From contig CAMFHW010000203.1 of NCBI GenBank assembly GCA_945952175.1, positions 1-7,421 on the forward strand: 7,421 nt of DNA, written 5' to 3'. The position numbers and the translations under genes were made by a program. The notes beneath the pieces are model-generated. The model was not told where the DNA came from. It saw only the letters and a list, made by a program, of their open reading frames with translations, and ran no database searches. Within the stretch, counting starts at the first letter, position 1. Each line of letters opens with the position of its first letter. Source of the stretch: an uncultured Phenylobacterium sp. Lineage in GTDB: Bacteria > Pseudomonadota > Alphaproteobacteria > Caulobacterales > Caulobacteraceae. Positions 1-5,971 of the stretch are shown one piece after another.

Positions 1-60
1 CCGCAGATCATCGAAGAGGCCAGCAGGCGCTCCCGAATGGAATTGGTTTTCAAGGTCTAG
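1..60 (+). CDS. Possible 3' end of an unidentified gene (partial)
   Basis: Frame 1 is open from the left edge to a TAG at 58-60 and reads PQIIEEASRRSRMELVFKV. The mixed hydrophobic and charged composition is plausible for a protein C-terminus, but 19 residues are too few to assign a family, and an open stretch this short can arise by chance in GC-rich DNA. No hairpin followed by a T-run is seen after the stop. If real, the gene is transcribed towards the gene-free stretch that follows. Confidence 0.3.
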   Translation, partial: PQIIEEASRRSRMELVFKV

Positions 61-278
61 ATCCTCCAGCGTTGCCCCGGGCAGGGCCGACTGCGCCCAG
101 ACATCCCCCTCCCCGGGGTTCGCCTTCAGCGCGTGTAACAGCAGGGTTACGAGGCTGTTCGCGAGCCGGTCAATCTCGATTGATCGAGTTCAATGTTGGA
201 GACGCCAATCTGTCGCATTTGCGCCACATGGCCGCAGGCGTTCCAGACTTGAAATAAATAGCTAAGCCTTTTTCGTGC

Positions 279-299
279 GTTACGGGGATAGTTACGGGG
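279..299. repeat. Two-copy direct repeat GTTACGGGG, 12-bp period
   Basis: GTTACGGGG occurs at 279-287 and again at 291-299 with ATA between the copies. It lies in the lowest-GC part of the gene-free stretch. Iterated short repeats like this can be binding sites for an integrase arm domain or a regulator, but nothing adjacent identifies a protein, so function is unknown. Confidence 0.45.
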
Positions 300-623
300 G
301 AAAGGAAAACCATGTTCGACGAGCGTGCTTGGTCAATGCCGCCGCGCGCCCTGAAAATTGGGAGATTTCGGCGCTTCAACCTCACCACCTGCGGTGGTCG
401 TGTAACAGGCCGTAGCGACTTAACTCATCACAACAGCAATCGTTCCCACAGATAATTTGATTTCATGATTGCAAGCGAAGACGGGTTGGAGGCCTGGAGA
501 CCGCGCTCGCGACCCCGCCGCCAAAATCGGGCCGCCAAAATCGCGCCACAAGCGCGCGCGCCGCAAATATGGCCACCCTGCGTTACGCCGCGCCCCGCGC
601 GGGAATCGGCCCGGGATCCGGAA

Positions 624-659
624 CGCGCGCGGCGCTCCGTCTCGGTCGCCCCGCGCGCG
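624..659. repeat. GC-only inverted repeat just downstream of the exporter gene
   Basis: CGCGCGCGG at 624-632 is the exact reverse complement of CCGCGCGCG at 651-659, with an 18-base loop. Reading on the minus strand, the stem begins 3 bases after the exporter stop codon (663-665). It could slow transcription or protect the 3' end of the mRNA. No T-run follows on the minus strand, so a classic intrinsic terminator is not supported. The alternating CG tract 652-661 is part of the right arm. Confidence 0.35.
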
Positions 660-662
660 CGA

Positions 663-1289
663 TCAGCCTCCCAGCGCCTCGCGAACGAGGTTCGCGGCCA
701 GGGCCAGCATGACGACGCCGATGCCCAGGTCGAGACCACGCCAGGCGTTCGGCCGCGCGAACAGCGGCGCCAGGAACCGCGCCCCGAATCCGAGCGACGA
801 GAACCAGACGAAACTCGCCATCACCGCGCCGGCCATGAACAGCGGCCGCTCGGCGCGCGGGAGGCTCGCGCCCACCGCCCCCATCAGCATCACCGTGTCG
901 ATATAGACGTGCGGATTGAGGAACGTGAACGCCGCCGTCCCCGCCAGCGCCGCCCCCAGGCTCATCACCGCCTGGGGACCGACCGTCATCGCCGCCGGGC
1001 TCGCCGCCCGCTGCAGGGCCGAGGCGCCGTACCAGCCGAGAAAGGCCGCCCCGCCAAGCCGTAGGGCCATCGCCAGGCCGGGCGCCAGGGCCAGCACCGC
1101 ACCCAACCCGCTGACGCCCGCCACGATCAGCACCGCGTCGGCGCAGGCGCAGAACAGCACGATCTGCGGCACGTGCTCGCGCTTCAGTCCCTGGCGCAGG
1201 ACGAACATGTTCTGGGCCCCGATCGCGACGATCAGGCCAGCGGACAGGGCGAAGCCCTTGGCGAAGGCGGAAAGCAGGATGGCGTTCAT
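663..1289 (-). CDS. argO: LysE/ArgO-family basic amino-acid exporter
   Basis: A 208-aa inner-membrane protein of the LysE/ArgO family, which exports L-arginine and/or L-lysine (and toxic analogues such as canavanine) to prevent overload. The length matches the family (E. coli ArgO about 211 aa). Family signatures visible are GAQNMFVLRQGLKREH (residues 24-39), the CACAD segment near 48-51, GGAAFLGWYG (79-88) and LNPHVYIDT (124-132), which corresponds to the conserved NPHVYLDT. Hydrophobic segments lie at about 3-25, 43-65, 67-88, 108-126, 150-175 and 185-202, consistent with six membrane helices. The ATG is at 1287-1289; no strong Shine-Dalgarno sequence precedes it. It is divergent, 68 bp away, from an ArgP-like regulator, the classical arrangement for this exporter. 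Whether arginine, lysine or both is the substrate cannot be read from the sequence. Confidence 0.93.
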   Translation of the reverse strand: MNAILLSAFAKGFALSAGLIVAIGAQNMFVLRQGLKREHVPQIVLFCACADAVLIVAGVSGLGAVLALAPGLAMALRLGGAAFLGWYGASALQRAASPAAMTVGPQAVMSLGAALAGTAAFTFLNPHVYIDTVMLMGAVGASLPRAERPLFMAGAVMASFVWFSSLGFGARFLAPLFARPNAWRGLDLGIGVVMLALAANLVREALGG

Positions 1290-1357
1290 GGCCGCTTGAT
1301 GTGGCGGCCGCCAGATGTAGTCTAGCTAATCTATCTAATCTCGCTTTAGCCAACCTA
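1290..1357. promoter_or_regulatory. Divergent argO-argP control region
   Basis: These 68 bp must hold the argO promoter and probably the argP promoter and the ArgP binding site. The half next to argP (1319-1357) is strikingly AT-rich for this genome. It contains CTAATCT twice with a 9-bp period (1326-1332, 1335-1341) and a dyad GCTAA-N16-TTAGC (1325-1329, 1346-1350), the type of structure LysR-type proteins bind. A perfect 12-nt palindrome TGGCGGCCGCCA lies at 1302-1313 in the presumed argO leader. Exact -35 and -10 boxes cannot be fixed by eye. Confidence 0.6.
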
Positions 1358-2254
1358 ATGCTCGACTACGCTTCCCTCGCCGCCGTCGCCGCCGTCGCCC
1401 GCGAGGGCAGTTTCGAGAAGGCCGCGCAGGCCCTCGGCGTCACGCCCTCAGCCGTCTCCCAGCGGGTGAAGGGCCTGGAGGAGCGGATCGGCGCCATCCT
1501 GCTCACCCGGGGCGTTCCCTGCCGTCCTACCGCCATCGGCGCCAAGCTGTGCGCGCATGTCGAACAGGTGCGCCTGCTCGAGGGCCAGGTCGTCCAGGAC
1601 CTCCCCGGCCTCGCCGCATCGGCGCCCCGGCCGTCTGCGGTCCGCATCGCGGTCAACTCCGACAGCCTCAGCACCTGGTTCCCGCAGGCCGCCGCGGCGT
1701 TCGCCGAAACGAGCGGCGCCACCCTCGACCTGGTGCTCGAGGACGAGGCCCACACCGCCGACCGGCTCAAGTCGGGCGAGGTGCTCGCGGCGGTCACCGC
1801 CGATCCCGCGCCCGCCCCCGGCTGCCGCGCCTATCCGCTGGGTGCGCTGGACTACATGGCGCTGGCCTCCCCTGCCTTCCTGGCTCGCCATTTCCCGGGC
1901 GGGGTCGACGCCGAGCGGCTGCGCACCGCGCCGATCCTGCGCTTCGACCGCCGCGACCAGCTCCAGGCGCGCTGGGCGCAGGAAGCCTGGAACGTGAAGA
2001 TCTCGCCGCCCACCCACTGGACGCCGTCCACCCCCGGCATGTTGGACCTGACGCTCGCCGGCCTGGGCTGGGCCATGGCGCCCGTCTCCATGGCCGCGCC
2101 GCACCTGGCCTCGGGCCGGCTGGTCGAGCTCGCCCCGAACCTGCGCCTCACCGTCACGCTCTACTGGCAGCGCACCCGCCTCGCCGCCCAGCTCCTCGAT
2201 CGCCTCACCGAAGCCGTGCGATCCACCGCCCGGCGCGAGCTGAGCCCAAGCTAA
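1358..2254 (+). CDS. argP: ArgP/LysG-like LysR-type transcriptional regulator
   Basis: A 298-aa LysR-type activator resembling E. coli ArgP (IciA) and Corynebacterium LysG, which switch on the exporter gene in response to arginine or lysine. The winged helix-turn-helix is at about residues 4-61, with GSFEKAAQALGVTPSAVSQR (17-36) as its core and VPCRPTAIG (53-61) as the wing. The effector domain shows ArgP-type stretches: VNSDSLSTWF (99-108; ArgP has VNADSLATW), LEDEAHTADRLKSGEV (127-142), LGALDYMALASPAF (161-174) and a C-terminal TLYW (267-270). I start it at ATG 1358, which gives the family N-terminus MLDYASLAAV; an in-frame GTG at 1301 would add 19 unconserved residues and overlap the promoter region. 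No clear Shine-Dalgarno precedes 1358, so translation may be leaderless or weak. The TAA stop abuts a hairpin element. Confidence 0.92.
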   Translation: MLDYASLAAVAAVAREGSFEKAAQALGVTPSAVSQRVKGLEERIGAILLTRGVPCRPTAIGAKLCAHVEQVRLLEGQVVQDLPGLAASAPRPSAVRIAVNSDSLSTWFPQAAAAFAETSGATLDLVLEDEAHTADRLKSGEVLAAVTADPAPAPGCRAYPLGALDYMALASPAFLARHFPGGVDAERLRTAPILRFDRRDQLQARWAQEAWNVKISPPTHWTPSTPGMLDLTLAGLGWAMAPVSMAAPHLASGRLVELAPNLRLTVTLYWQRTRLAAQLLDRLTEAVRSTARRELSPS

Positions 2255-2339
2255 TTCGGGGACAGGTTGACTATTTCGCCTCGCGATCTTCGGCCTTCGA
2301 CGGGCGGACCGAGGGCGAAATAGTCAACCTGTCCCCGAA
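2255..2339. repeat. 85-bp hairpin element with perfect 26-bp inverted arms
   Basis: The left arm 2255-2280 begins TTCGGGGACAGG and is the exact reverse complement of the right arm 2314-2339, which ends CCTGTCCCCGAA. Allowing one bulged G, pairing continues three more bases (TCG 2281-2283 with CGA 2310-2312), leaving a loop of about 26 bases. The arms have a lower GC (GACTATTTCG within them) than the flanks. The 3-bp sequence CTA stands on both sides (2251-2253, 2340-2342). No gene fits inside. Short palindromes ending in GGGGACAG are, as I recall, dispersed in many bacterial genomes and associated with REP-associated tyrosine transposases of the IS200-like Y1 type; this is family knowledge, not shown here. 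It sits between converging genes and may block read-through both ways, but has no T-run. Confidence 0.85.
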
Positions 2340-2360
2340 CTAGGCCGCCGCCGCCCGCTG

Positions 2361-2387
2361 GCGAGCGCTCGCATTCAGCAATCTGAA
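2361..2387. repeat. Two small adjacent palindromes
   Basis: GCGAGCGCTCGC (2361-2372) is a perfect 12-nt palindrome, and TTCAG-CAAT-CTGAA (2374-2387) is a 5-bp stem with a four-base loop. They fill the space between the 85-bp hairpin and the REP-like repeat. Either could be chance, but their close packing with the two larger hairpins is unusual. Confidence 0.35.
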
Positions 2388-2419
2388 CGTCATGGCCGGG
2401 CTTGTCCCGGCCGTGACGT
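2387..2419. repeat. REP-like palindrome, copy 1
   Basis: The arms ACGTCATGGCCGGG (2387-2400) and CCCGGCCGTGACGT (2406-2419) pair over 14 positions with a single G-T wobble, around the five-base loop CTTGT. The first 26 bases (2387-2412) match 5977-6002 at 25 of 26 positions, so this is a dispersed repeat rather than a local accident. It lies 16 bp past the pccB stop in the gap between convergent genes, the usual site for REP sequences, where such stems can stabilise mRNA 3' ends. Confidence 0.8.
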
Positions 2420-2435
2420 CGAGAGGAAGCCGCCC

Positions 2436-3968
2436 CTAGAGCGGGATGTTGTCGTGCTTCTTCCAGGGGTTCGACAGTTCCTTGCCGCGCAGGTTCTTCA
2501 GCGCCCGGGCGATGCGCCGGCGCGTCGAGTGCGGCTTGATCACGTCGTCGATAAAGCCCCGGCTCGCGGCCACGAACGGATTGGCGAAGCGGTTCTTGTA
2601 GTCGGCCTCGCGCGCCGCGATCGCCTCGGGATCGCCGATCTCGGAGCGGAAGATGATCTCCACCGCCCCCTTCGAGCCCATCACCGCGATCTCGGCCGAC
2701 GGCCAGGCATAGTTGATGTCGCCGCGGATGTGCTTGGAACTCATCACGTCATAGGCGCCGCCATAGGCCTTGCGGGTGATCAGGGTCACCTTCGGCACCG
2801 TGGCCTCGGCATAGGCGAACAGCAGCTTCGCGCCGTGGCGGATCAGCCCGCCCTGCTCCTGCTTGGTGCCCGGCATGAAGCCCGGCACGTCGACGAAGGT
2901 CACCAGCGGGATCTCGAAGGCGTCGCAGAAGCGGACGAACCGCGCCGCCTTGCGCGAGGAATCGATGTCGAGCACGCCCGCCAGCACCTGCGGCTGGTTC
3001 GCCACCACGCCGACGGTCGCCCCGTCGATGCGCCCGAAGCCGACCACGATGTTCTTGGCGTAGTCCGGCGAAATCTCGAAGAAATCCGCCTCGTCCACGA
3101 CCTTGGTGATCAGCTCCTTCATGTCGTAGGGCTTGTTCGGATTGGCCGGCACCAGGGTGTCCAGGCTCATCTCCTCCCGCGTCGGGTCGTCGAAGCTGTC
3201 GCGCATCGGCGCGGGCTCGCGGTTCGACGAGGGCAGGAAGTCGATCAGGCGGCGCACCTGGGTCAGGGCCTCGAGGTCGTTCTCGAACGCCCCGTCCGCC
3301 ACGCCCGACTTCAGCGCATGGACGCGATAGCCGCCCAGTTCCTCGTGGCTGACATCCTCGTGGGTGACCGTCTTCACCACGTCGGGGCCGGTCACGTACA
3401 TGTAGCTCGTGTCCTTCACCATGAAGATGAAGTCGGTCATGGCCGGCGAATAGACGTCGCCGCCCGCGCACGGGCCCATGATCACGCTGATCTGCGGGAT
3501 GACGCCGCTGGCGAGTGTGTTCTGCAGGAAGATGTCGGCATAGCCGGCCAGGCTGTCGACGCCCTCCTGGATGCGCGCGCCACCGGCGTCGAACAGGCCG
3601 ATGATGGGCGCGCCCACCTTCATCGCCTGCTCCTGCACCTTGACGATCTTCTGGGCGTGGGCGGATGAAAGAGAGCCGCCGAACACCGTGAAATCCTTGG
3701 AGAACACGAAGACCACGCGGCCGTTGATCGTGCCCCAGCCGGTGACTACGCCGTCGCCCGGCACCTTCTGGTCGGCCATGCCGAAGTCGGTGGCCCGGTG
3801 CTCGACGAACATGTCGAACTCCTCGAAGGAGCCGGCGTCCAGCAGCAGGTCCAGGCGCTCGCGGGCGGTCAGCTTGCCCTTGGCGTGCTGGCTGGCGATG
3901 CGGCGCTCGCCGCCGCCCTGGCGGGCTTCTTCGCGGCGCCGCTCCAGCTCTTCCAGGATGTGCTTCAC
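2436..3968 (-). CDS. pccB: Propionyl-CoA carboxylase, carboxyltransferase (beta) subunit
   Basis: A 510-aa beta subunit of a biotin-dependent acyl-CoA carboxylase; it moves the carboxyl group from biotin on the alpha subunit to propionyl-CoA, giving methylmalonyl-CoA in the cytoplasm. It serves breakdown of odd-chain fatty acids, valine, isoleucine and propionate. Both crotonase-fold halves are present: N-terminal DAGGARIQEG (127-136) and oxyanion-hole region GPCAGGDVYSPAMTDF (165-180); C-terminal VPGFMPGTKQE (361-371), KAYGGAYDVM (400-409) and GSKGAVEIIF (431-440). It ends PWKKHDNIPL, nearly the same as human PCCB. Asp407 in AYDVM matches the Asp that in Streptomyces PccB favours propionyl- over acetyl-CoA. 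The GTG start at 3968 has GGAAGGG six bases upstream; the open frame continues to 4088, but those 40 residues are Arg/Cys-rich and unlike the family. No alpha subunit gene is in the window. Confidence 0.95.
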   Translation of the reverse strand: MKHILEELERRREEARQGGGERRIASQHAKGKLTARERLDLLLDAGSFEEFDMFVEHRATDFGMADQKVPGDGVVTGWGTINGRVVFVFSKDFTVFGGSLSSAHAQKIVKVQEQAMKVGAPIIGLFDAGGARIQEGVDSLAGYADIFLQNTLASGVIPQISVIMGPCAGGDVYSPAMTDFIFMVKDTSYMYVTGPDVVKTVTHEDVSHEELGGYRVHALKSGVADGAFENDLEALTQVRRLIDFLPSSNREPAPMRDSFDDPTREEMSLDTLVPANPNKPYDMKELITKVVDEADFFEISPDYAKNIVVGFGRIDGATVGVVANQPQVLAGVLDIDSSRKAARFVRFCDAFEIPLVTFVDVPGFMPGTKQEQGGLIRHGAKLLFAYAEATVPKVTLITRKAYGGAYDVMSSKHIRGDINYAWPSAEIAVMGSKGAVEIIFRSEIGDPEAIAAREADYKNRFANPFVAASRGFIDDVIKPHSTRRRIARALKNLRGKELSNPWKKHDNIPL

Positions 3969-3974
3969 AGAAAA

Positions 3975-3981
3975 CCCTTCC
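3975..3981 (-). promoter_or_regulatory. Ribosome binding site fixing the pccB GTG start
   Basis: Minus-strand GGAAGGG lies six bases before the GTG at 3966-3968. Together with family alignment (VKHILEELERRREEAR as the N-terminus) it decides against upstream starts up to 4088. The 67-bp gap to the upstream lysR gene (3969-4035) could hold a promoter, but I cannot name one. Confidence 0.75.
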
Positions 3982-4035
3982 GACACGTCAAAACTCAAAG
4001 CGCAGGCGTAGTCGGCGCGGGCGGAGCGCGCAAGT

Positions 4036-4947
4036 TCACCGGGCGTCAGGCCGCACCGCCGGCAGGGCTGACAGCGCCGTCGCCGCATGGTCCAGAAACG
4101 CCCGCACCCGAGCCGGGATCAGCCGCGCGCTGGGGATCACCAGGTGCACCGGAACGGGTTGCGGCTCGAAGTCGCGCAACAGCCGCGCCAGCCGCCCGGC
4201 CGCGATGTCGTCCGCCGCCTGATAGCTCAGCGGCCGCGACACCCCATGCCCAGCCAGCACCGCCGCCAGGCAGGCGTCGACGTCGCTGACCGTCAGCCGC
4301 GGCGCGATCCGCACAGCGAACTCCCGCCCGTCGCCGCCGCGATAGCGCCATTCCGACAGCGGCGTGCGGCCGCTCGCCAGCACCAGCTCGTGCTTCGCCA
4401 GGTCGGCGGGCGTCTGCGGCGTCCCCATCCGCGCCAGATAGTCCGGCGAGGCCACGGTCAGGGGCCGCACCTCGCCGACCTTGCGCACGATCAGGCTGGA
4501 ATCCGCCAGCGGCCCGATCCGCACCGCGACGTCGAGCCCTTCGTCGATCAGGTCGAGATTGCGGTCCGAGAGCAGCAGGTCGATCGTCACCCCGGGATGG
4601 TCGTCCAGGAAGGCCGTCACCACCGGCGTCACATGCCGGCGGCCGAACACGATGGGGGCCGTCACGGTGATCCGGCCGCGCAGGGGCGCGTCCTGCGGCT
4701 CGGCGCTCACCGCGGTGTCGTAGTCGGCCAAGAGGCGGCGCGCCCGCTCGGCCAGGGCCCGGCCCGCCTCGGTTGCCGCCAGCTTGCGCGTCGTCCGCTC
4801 GACAAGCCGCACCCCGGCCCGCGCTTCCAGCGCCGCGAGCGATCGGGTCACCGAGGCCGGAGAGCGTCGCAGCCGCCGCGCCGCCCGCGCCAGGCCACCG
4901 GCGTCCAGGATGGTCACGAACACCGACAGCTCGTCGAGGCGGTCCAT
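4036..4947 (-). CDS. LysR-type transcriptional regulator, CrgA/DmlR-like clade
   Basis: A 303-aa DNA-binding regulator. The winged helix-turn-helix is at about residues 4-62 (LSVFVTILDAGGLARAARRL, 7-26; SPASVTRSLAALEARAGVRL, 29-48; ERTTRKLAATEAG, 50-62), followed by a linker helix to about 85 and a periplasmic-binding-protein-like effector domain (GRITVTAPIVFGRRHV, 91-106; LIDEGLDVAVRIGPL, 133-147; GHGVSRPLSYQ, 233-243). The LDVAVRIGPLADSSLIVRKVG stretch is typical of the large CrgA/DmlR/YafC-type branch. The effector is unknown. It is divergent from the flavin-binding protein gene at 5042 (94-bp gap), its most likely target, and lies 67 bp upstream of pccB on the same strand, so co-transcription with or control of pccB is possible. 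The chosen start is ATG 4947; ATG codons just upstream leave a few residues of doubt. Confidence 0.9.
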   Translation of the reverse strand: MDRLDELSVFVTILDAGGLARAARRLRRSPASVTRSLAALEARAGVRLVERTTRKLAATEAGRALAERARRLLADYDTAVSAEPQDAPLRGRITVTAPIVFGRRHVTPVVTAFLDDHPGVTIDLLLSDRNLDLIDEGLDVAVRIGPLADSSLIVRKVGEVRPLTVASPDYLARMGTPQTPADLAKHELVLASGRTPLSEWRYRGGDGREFAVRIAPRLTVSDVDACLAAVLAGHGVSRPLSYQAADDIAAGRLARLLRDFEPQPVPVHLVIPSARLIPARVRAFLDHAATALSALPAVRPDAR

Positions 4948-5041
4948 CCATCATTCCGGATGTTGCAATGGTGATTTGCGAAACTACCCAATTCCGTTCG
5001 TGAGCCGCAAGGCATACCTCGAACCGTGAGGAGATGCCGCC
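4948..5041. promoter_or_regulatory. Divergent control region between lysR and the flavoprotein gene
   Basis: This 94-bp gap is AT-richer than its neighbours. It contains a dyad GCAA-N7-TTGC (4965-4968, 4976-4979), compatible with a LysR-type T-N11-A operator, and ATTCCG twice (4953-4958, 4991-4996). A possible -35 TTGCAA (4963-4968) lies upstream of the plus-strand gene, but no convincing -10 follows. GAGGAG at 5028-5033 is a good ribosome binding site, eight bases before ATG 5042. Confidence 0.5.
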
Positions 5042-5965
5042 ATGATGCACCCCCAGTTCGCTTTCCACGCCGGTGAGCTCGAGGCCCAGCGCCGCGCCGG
5101 CGGCGGGCCCGGCGGTCATGGCATCCGCGAGTCGATGCCCGACCAGCACCGGGAATTCTTCGAGCACCTGCCCTATGCGGTCATCGCCGGCCTCGACATG
5201 GAGGGCCGACCCACCGCCACCATGGTCTCCGGCCCGCCCGGCTTCATCGGCGCGCCCAACCCTCTGACCCTGTCGATCGTCGCGGCCATCGACCCGCAAG
5301 ACCCGGCCGCCGCCTGCCTCGTGCCGGGCGCGCCCTATGGCCTCATCGGCATCGACTTCGCCACACGCCGCCGCAATCGCGCGAACGGCCGCGTCGCCGC
5401 CCTCACCCGCGCCGGCTACTGGCTGGTGGTCGACCAGAGCTTTGGCAACTGCCCGCAATACATCCAGCAGCGCACCGTCGAAGCGGTCGAGCGCACACCG
5501 GGTCCGTTCGAACAGCTCTCGAGCGTCGACGCCGAGGCCGCCCGGGCGATCGCCGCCGCCGACACCGCCTTCGTCGCCACGGCCGCCTCCGGTCCCAACG
5601 GCGGGATCGACGCCTCCCACCGTGGCGGCCGTCCGGGCTTCATGAAGGTCGAGGGCGATACGATCACGATCCCCGACTTCCGCGGCAACCGCTACTTCAA
5701 CACCCTCGGCAACATGCTGGCCTGGCCCCAGGCCGCCCTGCTGGTCCCCGACTTCGAGACCGGCGACCTCCTGCACCTGCAGGGCGCGACCGAGGTCCTC
5801 TGGGACGCCGACGCCGAGACCACCGGCTTCAAGGGCGCCCAGCGCATGTGGCGCCTGACGGTCGATCGCGCCTGGCGCCGCAAGGCCGCCATCCCGCTCC
5901 GCTGGACCTATGTCTCGGAGAGCCCGGTCAACGCCGCGACCGGAACCTGGGCGGAGGCGGCGTAG
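5042..5965 (+). CDS. Pyridoxamine 5'-phosphate oxidase-related FMN-binding protein
   Basis: A 307-aa protein of the split-barrel flavin-binding group related to PdxH (COG3576-like), not PdxH itself. Two barrel-like halves are visible. The first has FFEHLPYAVIAGLDMEGRPTAT cut across residues 39-60, with PPGFIG (65-70), LIGIDFATRRRNRANG (101-116) and SFGNCPQYIQ (133-142). The second has TAFVATAAS (175-183), GGIDASHRGGRPGF (187-200), IPDFRGNRYFNTLGNM (210-225) and LHLQGATEVLW (244-254). FATRRRNR-NG, FGNCPQYI and DFRGNR-FNTLGN are, as I recall, family hallmarks. Some relatives are fused to ferredoxin-reductase domains; this one is free-standing and has no signal peptide. The substrate is unknown; a flavin-dependent reductase is likely. 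The start has GAGGAG eight bases upstream. The divergent LysR gene probably controls it. Confidence 0.88.
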   Translation: MMHPQFAFHAGELEAQRRAGGGPGGHGIRESMPDQHREFFEHLPYAVIAGLDMEGRPTATMVSGPPGFIGAPNPLTLSIVAAIDPQDPAAACLVPGAPYGLIGIDFATRRRNRANGRVAALTRAGYWLVVDQSFGNCPQYIQQRTVEAVERTPGPFEQLSSVDAEAARAIAAADTAFVATAASGPNGGIDASHRGGRPGFMKVEGDTITIPDFRGNRYFNTLGNMLAWPQAALLVPDFETGDLLHLQGATEVLWDADAETTGFKGAQRMWRLTVDRAWRRKAAIPLRWTYVSESPVNAATGTWAEAA

Positions 5966-5971
5966 CCCCAT

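Larger units (their letters stand above)
61..662. other. Gene-free stretch with a lower-GC core
   Basis: I find no convincing gene here. Two short open frames (72-257 plus, 61 aa; 170-388 minus, 72 aa) resemble nothing I know and lack good ribosome binding sites. Bases 181-480 contain 154 G or C out of 300, about 51%, against roughly 70% in the neighbouring genes; 421-480 is only 38%. Small repeats are present: CTCGAT-TG-ATCGAG (175-188), AACAGC/GCTGTT (137-142 and 154-159), GTTACGGGG twice with a 12-bp period (279-287, 291-299), ACCACC-TGC-GGTGGT (384-398), and GCCGCCAAAATCG twice with a 14-bp period (517-529, 531-543). I see no tRNA or other RNA gene. It could be a degraded mobile-element junction or an old intergenic region. 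Confidence 0.5.

Noticed and set aside
170..388. 72-codon minus-strand frame in the low-GC stretch
   Set aside because: I considered it as an integrase remnant, but no recombinase motif is visible and there is no ribosome binding site; kept only as part of the gene-free description.
465..1064. 199-codon plus-strand frame (and a 145-codon frame at 469-906)
   Set aside because: Both are mostly antisense to argO, and their products are low-complexity Arg/Pro-rich.
583..1353. 256-codon minus-strand frame overlapping the exporter
   Set aside because: It is a shifted frame over the same strand as argO, with an Arg/Gly-rich product and no membrane helices, whereas the 663-1289 frame is a textbook exporter.
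2255..2339. Classical intrinsic terminator
   Set aside because: The stem is much longer than a terminator stem, the loop is large, and no T-run follows on either strand.
2454..3668. 404-codon open frame on the plus strand
   Set aside because: It is antisense to pccB, rich in His, Arg and Leu with no recognisable domain; a codon-bias shadow.
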